64,000 nucleotides of DNA, taken from Psychrobacter sp. Ps6. Its GTDB lineage: Bacteria; Pseudomonadota; Gammaproteobacteria; Pseudomonadales; Moraxellaceae. The notes beneath the pieces were generated by a model. It was not told the DNA's origin and made no database searches. It was given only the letters and a program-made list of their open reading frames with translations. The position numbers and the translations under genes are program-made. Where the stretch lies: assembly GCF_022129235.1 (NCBI RefSeq), contig NZ_JADQAI010000001.1, positions 62,001 to 126,000 on the forward strand, written 5' to 3'. Positions 20,943-30,053 of this stretch are shown here, piece after piece; the stretch's first letter is position 1; each line of letters opens with the position of its first letter.

Positions 20943-21965
20943 CTATTCTTCGTCGGTATCAAAGCGCCAAGCGAGTACACGAGTGCTCTTTTGACCTTGG
21001 CTCATCTCGATAATACGCATCTGCGCGACATCTAGCTGCTTTAGTAGTAGCTGTAAAGGTTTCACGTTTTCAGATTTTGATACTAAAGTCGTGAACCAAC
21101 CGACGTGCTCGGCAAAGCTTTGGCTTTCTTTTGCCATCTTGGTGAGGAATGCAATCTCGCCACCTTCACTCCACAATTCTTTGTGCTGACCACCGAAATT
21201 TAGGTTTTGCGCGGCGTTACCTGATTTGGTTGAATGACGGCTGATTTGCTCGCTCTCATTTTTACCACGATGGCGTTGCAAGTTGTGCTGCTTGCGGCTA
21301 TTGGCTTCCATCGCTTCTTCTAATGAGGCATGAAACGGTGGGTTGCAGACCACTACATCGAAGTAATCTTGACGACCGATGATGTTTTTGAAGATAAACT
21401 TAGGCTCAGGTTGCAGCTTTACTTTGACCGCGCTTTTTAGCTTTGGATTGGCGTCACAAATGAGTGCAGCGGTATTGACCGAAATCGGATCAATATCGCT
21501 CGCGGTAAAGCGCCAGCCATAGCTCTGACTACCGACGATCGGATAGATCGCACTGGCACCCGTACCGATATCTAGCGCGTGAATCTCTTTACCCGTCGGC
21601 GGTGTGTTGTCGGCATTGACGTGCGTGGTTTGCGCGAGTAAATCCGCAATATAGTGAATATAATCGGCACGTCCAGGGATAGGCGGACATAGATAGCCTT
21701 CAGGAATATCCCAAAATTTAACGCCGTAATAGTTTGCCAGTAGTGCTTTGTTCAGTACACGAACTGCTTGATGATCCGAGAAATTAATCGTCGGCTCGCC
21801 TTTGGGATTGGTGATGGTGTGCTCAGCAAGCTCAGGCAAGGCGCGAGTCAATACGGCAAAGTCGTAACGACCTTGGTGCGGGTTGCGCGGATGCAGCTGA
21901 CCGAGTTTTTTGGCGGTCGCAGGAGATCGGTTTCTGTGTTTGCTGTTTGCAGGGATACGGGTCAT
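20943..21965 (-). CDS. rlmF: 23S rRNA m6A1618 methyltransferase RlmF
   Basis: SAM-dependent adenine N6-methyltransferase of 23S rRNA. The 340-residue protein has the RlmF N-terminal signature [13 protein letters not shown], then [20 protein letters not shown], the SAM-binding [13 protein letters not shown], and the amino-methyltransferase catalytic motif [10 protein letters not shown]. Basic N-terminus ([12 protein letters not shown]) probably contacts RNA. It lies 76 bases downstream of the LysE-type gene on the same strand and converges on mntP across a shared terminator. Confidence 0.94.
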   Translation of the reverse strand: MTRIPANSKHRNRSPATAKKLGQLHPRNPHQGRYDFAVLTRALPELAEHTITNPKGEPTINFSDHQAVRVLNKALLANYYGVKFWDIPEGYLCPPIPGRADYIHYIADLLAQTTHVNADNTPPTGKEIHALDIGTGASAIYPIVGSQSYGWRFTASDIDPISVNTAALICDANPKLKSAVKVKLQPEPKFIFKNIIGRQDYFDVVVCNPPFHASLEEAMEANSRKQHNLQRHRGKNESEQISRHSTKSGNAAQNLNFGGQHKELWSEGGEIAFLTKMAKESQSFAEHVGWFTTLVSKSENVKPLQLLLKQLDVAQMRIIEMSQGQKSTRVLAWRFDTDEE

Positions 21966-22041
21966 AAGGTAGGGCTACGATAGGTGAATATAAGTCAGCA
22001 GTGTAGCAGATTTCGCAGGTTTCTAATGGTTTATCCGTGCT

Positions 22042-22761
22042 TTATCGGTGACGAAAGATCAGGTTGAGTCCCAATACGATCATCGCTGACCCCAATACAC
22101 GGTCGATCCAATGCTCAAAACGCTGAAATCGTCGATGAATCGCAGGGATAGAGAGTAGCATCACCACCGTGCTAAACCATGCCATCTGTAACACCATCAT
22201 CCAGACGCCATAGATGGCCAATTGCCAAAGTGGGATGTCTGGTGAAAGAACAAGGGTAAAGATTGCCACAAAATAGACAGGTGCTTTTGGGTTAAAGACA
22301 TTGCAGAAAAACCCACGGCGCAATGTGGCAAAGGTAGATTCGGTATGAATAGAGGCACTTTTCTCAGACAAGTTTTTAGGGGAAGGGCTGTTAGCAGAAA
22401 GGGCTGCTCCGTTCTCTGTTTGTGACACATCAACGGACGTATTTTCTGTCGTTGCTAGCTCTACTGGCTTCTTAGGTTTAGCCTGAATGCCTTGCCACCC
22501 TAGATAGATCAAATAGCCGCCACCCAGCCATTTGATCGCGGTCAATAGTGGCTGCGAGTGCGCAATCACCGTTGCTAGTCCCAGTACCGAATAGATAATA
22601 TGAACGGACAGCCCTAAGGTAATCCCCAAACTACAGATCAAACCAGTACGTCGACCCTTAGCTAAGGTCTGCTGTGAAACCAAGACAAAATCAGGCCCTG
22701 GTGAGGCGGCAGCCAGCAAGTGAACGCTCGTGATCAGCAAAAATCCGTGCCAAAACTCCAT
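22042..22761 (-). CDS. LysE/RhtB-family amino-acid exporter
   Basis: Inner-membrane exporter of the LysE superfamily. The N-terminus holds the family motif AAASPGPDFVLVSQQTLAKG, followed by membrane helices (GLICSLGITLGLSVHIIYSV; WLGGGYLIYLGWQGI) and RRGFFCNVFNPKAPVYF, a second conserved element. A hydrophilic loop near residues 95-135 (LATTENTSVDVSQTE and following) is longer than usual. The substrate cannot be told from sequence; homoserine, threonine or other amino acids are known for relatives. It precedes rlmF on the same strand, which gives no clue to substrate. Confidence 0.88.
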   Translation of the reverse strand: MEFWHGFLLITSVHLLAAASPGPDFVLVSQQTLAKGRRTGLICSLGITLGLSVHIIYSVLGLATVIAHSQPLLTAIKWLGGGYLIYLGWQGIQAKPKKPVELATTENTSVDVSQTENGAALSANSPSPKNLSEKSASIHTESTFATLRRGFFCNVFNPKAPVYFVAIFTLVLSPDIPLWQLAIYGVWMMVLQMAWFSTVVMLLSIPAIHRRFQRFEHWIDRVLGSAMIVLGLNLIFRHR

Positions 22762-23013
22762 AAAACCCTCTGTACCTTGATACTTTACCCAACCTAGTCT
22801 GAATCATAGTTGCACTTATCGTAAATGAGGTCAACTTTTATCTATTATCGCGCCATTCGAGTCATTGCTATCGCTTGTGTTATGGCTATATGCTGTCTAT
22901 ATTAAATGAAGTATTAAAAATAGTCCTATCGACAAATCGCTATAAATAAGCGACCAAGGTTCGACAATATAATTACTCACTTCATAAAAAATAACTTTGA
23001 CAAGGACATCACC

Positions 23014-23814
23014 ATGACGACGGACAGTACTACGCAAGACAATCGCATCACTTATGACACAGATGGCACTATTTGCCTGATTGGGTTAAACCGCGCCAAT
23101 AAACGCAATGCCTTTGACAGTCATATGATCACCCAGCTATCTGACGCATTGACTCGATATGAAGACGATGAGCATCTGCGCTGTGCGCTTATCTTTGCGT
23201 ATGGTGATCACTTCACCGCTGGGCTAGATCTGGTCGAGCTACAAGACAAGCTAAACGACGGTGTGTTTAAGTTTGATGACAACCAAATTGATCCGTGGGG
23301 TATTAGTGGACGCTTACGTACCAAACCTGTGGTGGTGGCGGTCAAAGGCACGTGCTTTACCGTGGCTATCGAATTGATGCTCAATTGTGATGTGGTCATC
23401 GCCAGTGACAACTGTAACTTTGCTCAAATGGAAGTCCAGCGCGGCATCATGCCATTTGGCGGGGCGACGGTACGGTTTGTCGCAGCGGCAGGTTGGCAAA
23501 AAGCCATGCCGTATCTGCTGACGGGCAAAGCATTCGATGCGCAAACGGCTGATCGACTGAATTTGGTCAGTGAAGTGGTGGCAAATGGGACTGAATACGA
23601 GCGTGCATTGACGCTGGCGCAAGAGATTTGTAAAGCTGCACCGCTGGGTGTCAAAGGCGCGCTATCATCAGCGCAAGATGCGAGCCGCAATGGAGCAGCG
23701 ACGGCACTGGCTAATATCCATGGCTATCTGCCGCCACTCTTTCATTCAGAAGATGCGAAAGAAGGCGTGATGGCGATGGTTGAGAGAAGGGAGGCTGAGT
23801 TTAAGGGGTGTTAG
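23014..23814 (+). CDS. Enoyl-CoA hydratase/isomerase family protein
   Basis: Crotonase-fold enzyme, probably adding water to 2-enoyl-CoA. The 266 residues contain the CoA-binding stretch FAYGDHFTAGLDL and both catalytic glutamates of the hydratase type: Glu120 in VAIELMLNCD and Glu140 in AQMEVQRG, exactly 20 residues apart as in rat mitochondrial hydratase. This favours hydratase over the non-catalytic or isomerase-only members. It is a single gene between a LysE exporter and the HD/HSP90-like gene, so the pathway is unknown. The GGA at 23002-23004 (within AAGGACATC) serves as ribosome-binding site. Confidence 0.9.
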   Translation: MTTDSTTQDNRITYDTDGTICLIGLNRANKRNAFDSHMITQLSDALTRYEDDEHLRCALIFAYGDHFTAGLDLVELQDKLNDGVFKFDDNQIDPWGISGRLRTKPVVVAVKGTCFTVAIELMLNCDVVIASDNCNFAQMEVQRGIMPFGGATVRFVAAAGWQKAMPYLLTGKAFDAQTADRLNLVSEVVANGTEYERALTLAQEICKAAPLGVKGALSSAQDASRNGAATALANIHGYLPPLFHSEDAKEGVMAMVERREAEFKGC

Positions 23815-23820
23815 ATTGTA

Positions 23821-23853
23821 AAACCCTTACTTTAAAGTTTAAAGTAAGGGTTT
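23821..23853. terminator. Perfect palindrome between convergent genes
   Basis: A 16-bp perfect inverted repeat (AAACCCTTACTTTAAA and its complement) around one central base. It begins seven bases after the hydratase stop and contains the stop and last codons of the convergent HD/HSP90-like gene. T-runs are short, so it is a modest terminator. Confidence 0.65.
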
Positions 23854-26696
23854 CCATTATTTAGTTCTAACCATGCGTCAGCTATACAGTAGTCGAAAGT
23901 TGATTCGCTATCTGAGATTTTATTTTCCCAATTAAAGTAATGAAATATTGTACTTACTAGCTTTTTCTGATCAAGAGTTTTTACTAATGCCTCTGGACTT
24001 ATTAAAGGAGGTAACTTACCTTCAATTATGTTCTCTAAAACGCACCACTTACTATCTTTCCAAATAATACTTATATTTTCTTGTATGTATTTAGGTATTA
24101 AGTTTGATTCACATATCTCATTATAGTCTTCAATATGCATATAAAGTCTAGAACCTAATAAGAAATCTTTAATGAATATATAGTGAGCTATATAGTGAGA
24201 TGGGCCAGAAATTATAAAATAATTTTTTATCCAATCTGATCTGCCAGTTTTACTTTTTACACTCGCTTGAGTATATGAAAAATCTCCATTCTTATCATGG
24301 GGTATATGGCTGTTAAACAAGTTATTATCATAGGGGATAAGTTGTAGTACGTCAGGCTTAACATTGATCATAGTTTTTTTGTCTAAGAGAGATATACCTT
24401 TACGAGAAAAAGTAAAAGCACTTATATATTTAGCCAAATCTAGATTTTGATACCATTCTAATTTTCTCAAACTTAATGTTTTTTTGACAACATTACCAAT
24501 ACTATTGAAATCGCTATCATCGAACTCATCAAAAAACCTTTTGATAATATCAACTATGACTGCCTTGCTAATCTCATTGATAATTGTAGGGGTGGAATGT
24601 ATAAAGTGAGTCCTTTGTATATCTAAAGGAGTTTGCCCATTAGGATCATATATAACTATAGAAGGATTTCGTGGTTTAAGTATTGATTCATCTTTATCCC
24701 ATGAAAATTTTATATTACTGCCATATCTGTTTGTGTTAATAGCAATACCATTACAAACTAGTATTGAAGACGGTTCATTCGAAAAATCCATAGCTGTGGG
24801 GAATGCCTGATGTGACCAAATAACATCTTCAAAATCTTTACAGTCAACTCTAAACCAATTGGTGTTGTTTAGGTCACTTTTGCACTGCGGAACTTTTATA
24901 GCCTGAGAGAGAGTTTTCATGTACTCTTCATTAGAGTTAATTATCTTTACTAACTCTCTTTTAATTTTAGGAGTGGATAAACAGTACCAATCCCATAATC
25001 GCGTCTTTTTACTTAGATAAGAAGTAATATTTTTATTTGTTTTAATAGATATTTTGGTACCTACGTGACATTCAGTATGAGATATTGTGACTGACTTACT
25101 TCCTCGACTACATTTGAACTTCAAACCCTCATTTTCTGGGCAGTTTATATGTCTTGTTTCAACATTAAGTTCATTACCTAATAAGTATGCCGCTAACAAG
25201 CCGATACCAAACCTTCCCGTACGATTAATATCAGAGCTACCATTGGTTTCATGTATCTTCTTCCATCTATCACTATTTCTAAATGAAGCACCTATATTTA
25301 AGAAGTAGTTTTCGATAGTATCAATGGTCATACCTACACCGTAATCTTCTATAATCACTTCGCCATGATCTTCGTATTCAATGACAGATATGCAGATATC
25401 AAAATCGTCAGGTTTATCAATGTTAATATTTTTTCGTTTATTACTGATATTATTAAGCTCTAAACACGCATCGACTGCATTTTGTACTAACTCACGAATA
25501 CCGATTTCTGGCTTATTACCGTAAAGCGGTGCAATGAGTAGTTCCATCATTTCCGAATCAGCAGTACGGAATTTCAATACTTTAGGAATGAATTCAGGCT
25601 TCTTATTTTTAGTATATTCATCAATATTGTCTAAAGAAGAACGCAAACGACGAATATTGATACCTAAATTAGCCATCTTATCGTATCTTCCATAAACCTC
25701 GCCCAGCACAGCCCAAACCTCATCAAGCTCTCTTTGGATGTCAGTGAAAAGCCATCTCAAGTCTTCGAAAAGAATTGCATCTTGTGGTTCAGCATCTATG
25801 AAGAGAGCTTCTGGGTCTTCATCGGCATGACTAATCTCAAGGATAGCATCGTGCTTTTTCCACTCACCTTTCGATATAGGACTAATCAGAGATTTAACGT
25901 TCAATAGTTGTGAAGGTGCTCTAGTTGCTTGCACTTGGATGTAGTCAGAGATACGTAGTACAGACATCAAAAATGGAACATGAGTATTTAAATGAACTCT
26001 TTTTTTTCTATACTGTATTTTATCGACAGCCTGCCTTAATGACATGTTATGACTTTTAGCAATAAAGCCACATAAATCTAAAAAATGCGTTTTTTGTGCT
26101 TCCGCTAATTTGAGTGTTTTCCCTTCAGTTCCGGGCACACCGTTAAACACAATCTCATGTGCTATTCGAGCGTGATGTCTTCTAATAAATTCACCAATTA
26201 ACAATTTATCTCTAGTCGTAAGATCTATTTTATTATCTGGAATATCACTGACAGGCTTAGCGTCATTAAAGATAGACTTGAGCTTATCAGAGTTAAAGCG
26301 TTTAGCCTCTGCCATATACTCAGACCACATTAAGCTCCATCTAGGCTCTATGCTGACATATTGAGACTTGATTGGTGGATACATATCTTTTATAAGAGAG
26401 TAGAAACCATCTTCTGTGATATGCATTGCACAATCATGAAGTAATACAGAGACTATCATTGCTGATACGTCTTCTGATGTTATGGTATCCCAGCTTTCGT
26501 CTGTAATAATACTTTCAGCTGTCGCCAAAACTTCATTTAAATGGACAAAACTATGGTCAGTATATTCAGGGAAAAACACTGTCGTATTTGCATCTAACCA
26601 AGGCTTAAGATTGTTTACGCTTGTTAAAGTAAAAGAGTTGATACTAGAGTCTTGTTCTAGTCGTTCTTTCATTCTTTTTGGAATATTTAGCGCCAC
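23832..26696 (-). CDS. HD-domain plus HSP90-like (GHKL) ATPase protein, candidate conflict/defence gene
   Basis: A 954-residue soluble protein. Residues 40-260 carry HD-superfamily hallmarks: His48/His52, LLHDCAMH (His87-Asp88), RRHHARIAH (about 172-180) and RISDYIQ with Asp251. Residues 380-620 form an HSP90-like ATPase: N box RELVQNAVDA (401-410), EDYGVGM (450-456), and GRFGIGLLAAYLLG (494-507). The C-terminal 330 residues are unrecognised. The layout resembles HD-HSP90 proteins of bacterial conflict systems; that role is inference. Sampled lines have about 28% GC against clearly higher neighbours, and the gene sits alone between an unrelated hydratase and a cupin gene, which suggests horizontal gain. 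It is intact. Confidence 0.75.
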   Translation of the reverse strand: MALNIPKRMKERLEQDSSINSFTLTSVNNLKPWLDANTTVFFPEYTDHSFVHLNEVLATAESIITDESWDTITSEDVSAMIVSVLLHDCAMHITEDGFYSLIKDMYPPIKSQYVSIEPRWSLMWSEYMAEAKRFNSDKLKSIFNDAKPVSDIPDNKIDLTTRDKLLIGEFIRRHHARIAHEIVFNGVPGTEGKTLKLAEAQKTHFLDLCGFIAKSHNMSLRQAVDKIQYRKKRVHLNTHVPFLMSVLRISDYIQVQATRAPSQLLNVKSLISPISKGEWKKHDAILEISHADEDPEALFIDAEPQDAILFEDLRWLFTDIQRELDEVWAVLGEVYGRYDKMANLGINIRRLRSSLDNIDEYTKNKKPEFIPKVLKFRTADSEMMELLIAPLYGNKPEIGIRELVQNAVDACLELNNISNKRKNINIDKPDDFDICISVIEYEDHGEVIIEDYGVGMTIDTIENYFLNIGASFRNSDRWKKIHETNGSSDINRTGRFGIGLLAAYLLGNELNVETRHINCPENEGLKFKCSRGSKSVTISHTECHVGTKISIKTNKNITSYLSKKTRLWDWYCLSTPKIKRELVKIINSNEEYMKTLSQAIKVPQCKSDLNNTNWFRVDCKDFEDVIWSHQAFPTAMDFSNEPSSILVCNGIAINTNRYGSNIKFSWDKDESILKPRNPSIVIYDPNGQTPLDIQRTHFIHSTPTIINEISKAVIVDIIKRFFDEFDDSDFNSIGNVVKKTLSLRKLEWYQNLDLAKYISAFTFSRKGISLLDKKTMINVKPDVLQLIPYDNNLFNSHIPHDKNGDFSYTQASVKSKTGRSDWIKNYFIISGPSHYIAHYIFIKDFLLGSRLYMHIEDYNEICESNLIPKYIQENISIIWKDSKWCVLENIIEGKLPPLISPEALVKTLDQKKLVSTIFHYFNWENKISDSESTFDYCIADAWLELNNGNPYFKL

Positions 26697-26842
26697 TGAA
26701 AATCCTTTTTATGAGGTTTAACTATAAAGTCATAAGTTCATGTTTATATTAAGCTGTTATGATTTTGCAGCTAAATCATTGAATAATTTATTGTAGCAAA
26801 GAGAACCAAAGTTGACTTGAATATTATCCAGCAATACAATCC

Positions 26843-27340
26843 TCAAACCTCACCCAAATCTTCCATATCCACATACTCTTTTTTACCATGGATCTTATAC
26901 ATCTTACGCTTGATCTCTGGATACAGGGTAATGTCAATCGGTGGTCGGCTGCCGCCCATTAGATAAGTGGCATCGGCATCGCTATCATTGCGCATCGAGT
27001 GCGCCGCGCCATGCGCAGGGAACGCCGCAAAATCTCCAGCCTTTAGCACATACTGCTCATCACCGTAGCGCAGCGACAGCTCGCCTGACAGCATATAAAT
27101 GAACTCATCCGACTCCTCATGATAGTGGTGCGTCGTCGTCTCATCTCCCGCTTCCACCCGTACGAGGTGCAAGCCAAATTTCGTCAGACCAACGATATCA
27201 CTGAGCGACACCGTATGGCGAATGGCTTGCTCATTGAACTGGTGGATATGCTTGGTCTCAGGCGTGTTATCGATATCGGATTTGGTCAAGACATATGCTT
27301 GCGTGTCCTTACGTGGCTGTTGGTCTGGTGTCGTCATCAT
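26843..27340 (-). CDS. Cupin-domain protein
   Basis: Small beta-barrel protein of about 165 residues. The cupin motif 1 is visible as HHYHEESDEFIYMLSGE with three His and one Glu as metal ligands, and motif 2 as GDFAAFPAHGAAHSMRN. Upstream, AAGGAG lies 4 bases before the ATG at 27340 and 7 before that at 27337, so either start is good; the frame open to 27385 adds an unlikely leader. The substrate is unknown. It is divergent from the PatB/MalY gene. Confidence 0.85.
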   Translation of the reverse strand: MMTTPDQQPRKDTQAYVLTKSDIDNTPETKHIHQFNEQAIRHTVSLSDIVGLTKFGLHLVRVEAGDETTTHHYHEESDEFIYMLSGELSLRYGDEQYVLKAGDFAAFPAHGAAHSMRNDSDADATYLMGGSRPPIDITLYPEIKRKMYKIHGKKEYVDMEDLGEV

Positions 27341-27526
27341 CGGTCTCCTTGATTGATGCTTTGAGTGTATACCACTATTAGCCAATAGTATCAGGTTTTG
27401 AAAGGGACGAAATAGGCGTGATATTGATAATCATATAGCGACTTAATATATCCTGCATAAAGCGATTGTTGATGACGCCATTCATGTTGTACCCTGAGCC
27501 ATTATTTTAAATAAAGGAGAGTGCGG

Positions 27527-28681
27527 GTGTTGTATAACTTTGATGAGGTCATCGACAGACGGGATACGGGGTCGCTCAAATGGCACTATAGCGATGATAC
27601 GATTCCGCTATGGGTGGCGGATATGGATTTTAAGGCCGCGCCACCCATCTTAAACGCGATTGAGAAAGCCGTGCAGCATGGCATATTGGGCTATACCAAA
27701 CCTACCGAGGCGCTGTATGACGCCATTATCGAGTGGCATGGTAGTCGCTATGATTTGGCGCTTGCTAAAGAAAATATCTTGTTCTCGCCAGGTGTCGTCC
27801 CAAGCCTAGCGCTGATGATGAACGTATTTACCGAAGTAGGGGATGCGGTATTGGTTAATGATCCTATCTATGCGCCATTTATGAGTAAGGTTGAGCAAAA
27901 TGGTCGCACGCTCATCACCTCATCGTTACAAGAGAGCGAGGGTAAATATCATTTAAATTTATCCGATATCGAAGCCAAAATAATAGAGCATGATGTGAAG
28001 CTATATTTACTCTGCAATCCGCACAATCCGGGCGGGCGCGTGTGGACAGCGGATGAGCTTAAGGCGCTACTGACGATTTGTAAAAAGCATGATGTAGCGA
28101 TTGTCAGCGATGAGATTCATCAAGACTTGACCTTGAGTGGTCACTCTTTTACGCCGTTTTTAACATTGGCACAAGGGTATGAGCACAAGGTGGTGAGCCT
28201 GACCTCGATGACCAAAACCTTTAATATCGCTGGTATCAAAGGCTCGATGATCTTTGCCAAAGATGACGCATTAATCCAAAAAATCAGTCAGCAGCAGCAG
28301 TTAAATGACGAGTATGAGCTAAATTTATTTGCCTATACAGCGATGCGTTATGCCTATGAGCAAGGTGATGAATGGTTGGCACAGGCGCTGACCTATATTG
28401 AGGCTAATATTGATTTTACGCTAGACTTTTTAGCAACGCATTTGCCTAGCATCAAAGTCATGCGTCCAGAAGCCTCCTATCTAATTTGGCTGAATTGCTC
28501 AGCATATAGTCAAGATGACCAAGTGCTCTATGATGTTTTACGTGCGGCGAAAGTGGAGCTAAATGCTGGAATCAAATACGGTGAGGAAGGACATCTTAAA
28601 ATGCGCCTAAATGTAGCTTGTCCTAGATCAGTGTTGACTGAAGGGTTACATCGTATTCAAAGTGCGTTTAGCACACTATAA
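27527..28681 (+). CDS. PatB/MalY-type cystathionine beta-lyase (PLP-dependent)
   Basis: Fold-type I PLP enzyme, likely a C-S lyase of the MalY/PatB group that cleaves cystathionine or similar thioethers. The protein begins NFDEVIDRRDTGSLKW, typical of the group, with WVADMDF, LCNPHNPGGRVW, IVSDEIHQDL and the PLP-binding lysine in TSMTKTFNIAG (Lys230 in this numbering). The GTG at 27527 is preferred: GGAG ends eight bases before it, while the earlier GTG at 27521 touches the ribosome site. MalY in E. coli also modulates a maltose regulator; nothing here suggests that. Confidence 0.9.
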   Translation: MLYNFDEVIDRRDTGSLKWHYSDDTIPLWVADMDFKAAPPILNAIEKAVQHGILGYTKPTEALYDAIIEWHGSRYDLALAKENILFSPGVVPSLALMMNVFTEVGDAVLVNDPIYAPFMSKVEQNGRTLITSSLQESEGKYHLNLSDIEAKIIEHDVKLYLLCNPHNPGGRVWTADELKALLTICKKHDVAIVSDEIHQDLTLSGHSFTPFLTLAQGYEHKVVSLTSMTKTFNIAGIKGSMIFAKDDALIQKISQQQQLNDEYELNLFAYTAMRYAYEQGDEWLAQALTYIEANIDFTLDFLATHLPSIKVMRPEASYLIWLNCSAYSQDDQVLYDVLRAAKVELNAGIKYGEEGHLKMRLNVACPRSVLTEGLHRIQSAFSTL

Positions 28682-28783
28682 AAGCGTTTATAAAACAGAT
28701 ATGAAGTTTTGGTGAATGGCTGATGTACTCGTTTAGAAATTTACTCAATGCTTCACTTATAGGTTGTAACATAGTTAGATAGC

Positions 28784-28809
28784 AAAAAACCCCACGATGG
28801 CGGGGTTTT
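28784..28809. terminator. Bidirectional terminator between patB-like gene and adhesin
   Basis: AAAACCCC (28786-28793) pairs with GGGGTTTT (28802-28809), flanked by further A and T. It serves the convergent lyase and anchorless adhesin genes. Confidence 0.85.
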
Positions 28810-28848
28810 GTTGTTTACGGTTAAGTGGTGAATGGCGTTCTTTTAGTA

Positions 28849-29862
28849 CTACTGAGCAGACTTATAATAGTCAACGAGCATGGTACCTAATGTGCCGTTT
28901 TCATCAATCGTTACGATACTGACTTGACCTGTCTGTGAGGCGGTACTGGATTTCACTTGACCTGCGTTACCCAAGACAACCTGATGTTTATTGGTCGCTT
29001 TTACGCCATTACCGATAGCGATACTGTTCAAACCGCTGGCTACTGAGATATTACCAATCGCAATAGAGGCCTCACCCTGTGCGGCGGCGGCTTCACCAAC
29101 GGCGGTTGCGCGCATACCACTGGCATTGGCTAGGTGACCAAACGCTTGCGCGCGTTCCCCCGTGGCTTTTGACTGCCAACCGATCGAGGTGGAGCCCAGA
29201 CCTGCCGAATTGGCTTGACCACCGACAGCAGTCGCAGAGTTCATACCTGCGTTTGCTTGGTTACCGACAGCGACGGTATCGTTCGTTCCGCCTGCCATTG
29301 CTGCTTCACCCACTGCCGTTGCACGTACGCCGCTAGCATTAGCTAGGTGGCCGAATGCTTGAGCACGCTCAGCGGTGGCTTTTGATTGCCAACCAATCGA
29401 GGTTGAACCCAGACCTGCCGAATTGGCTTGACCACCGACCGCGGTGGCTGAGTTCATACCTGCATTGGCTTGATTACCGACAGCGACGGTATCATTCGTT
29501 CCGCCTGCCATTGCGGCTTCACCGACGGCGGTTGCACGTACACCGCTAGCATTGGCTAGATGACCAAATGCTTGGGCACGTTCAGCGGTGGCTTTTGACT
29601 GCCAACCAATAGAGGTGGAGCCCAGACCTGCGGCATTGGCTTGACCACCAACCGCGGTTGCAGAGTTCATACGGGCATTTGCTTGACTACCGAGTGCAAC
29701 CGTATCATTGGTGCCACCCGCCATGGCTTGATTACCATAGGCCAGAGCCATTGTGCTACCATCAGCTGCCATCACGGCAGTCGTGCTAAAAGACGCTGTA
29801 GCGACTGCTAGGGCGAGAGTACTGATCTTTAGCGCTGAACGTGATGATAATGCCATTTTCAT
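28849..29862 (-). CDS. YadA-like head-repeat protein without membrane anchor
   Basis: A 337-residue exported protein. A signal peptide (MKMALSSRSALKISTLALAV, cleavage near VMAADG) is followed by left-handed-roll head repeats of the Hep/Hag type. Three units of 71 residues (213 bp) run in tandem, each ending QAFGHLANASG. A neck-like segment (VVLGNAGQV) comes next and the protein stops at GTMLVDYYKSAQ, exactly where its neighbour continues into stalk and beta-barrel anchor. Without an anchor it cannot be an autonomous type Vc adhesin; it could be secreted into the periplasm, mix with the paralog in trimers, or be a decayed copy. Confidence 0.82.
   Translation of the reverse strand: MKMALSSRSALKISTLALAVATASFSTTAVMAADGSTMALAYGNQAMAGGTNDTVALGSQANARMNSATAVGGQANAAGLGSTSIGWQSKATAERAQAFGHLANASGVRATAVGEAAMAGGTNDTVAVGNQANAGMNSATAVGGQANSAGLGSTSIGWQSKATAERAQAFGHLANASGVRATAVGEAAMAGGTNDTVAVGNQANAGMNSATAVGGQANSAGLGSTSIGWQSKATGERAQAFGHLANASGMRATAVGEAAAAQGEASIAIGNISVASGLNSIAIGNGVKATNKHQVVLGNAGQVKSSTASQTGQVSIVTIDENGTLGTMLVDYYKSAQ
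29124..29762 (-). repeat. Tandem 213-bp units in the anchorless adhesin gene
   Basis: The marker sequence CATTRGCTAGRTG recurs at 29124, 29337 and 29550, spacing 213 bases, matching the three 71-residue protein repeats. Confidence 0.75.
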
Positions 29863-30053
29863 AGTTTTTTATCCTGTTTTTTTAAATATTAAAGTCTCGT
29901 AAAATGATCCAGTTAGATACTTATTAAGACTTGTTTAGGCGAGTTTATATACATTTCAATTGGTTGGAGAAATTTCAGTGATATCTACTGCGCTCTGCCT
30001 ATACAAGCTCAAGGCGGCAGTAGATATTTATGAGCAGTTACTAAGTAAATGAA

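Noticed and set aside
23821..27340. Prophage or integrative element carrying the HD/HSP90-like gene
   Set aside because: No integrase, tRNA attachment site, transposase or flanking direct repeat was seen; only the single gene looks foreign.
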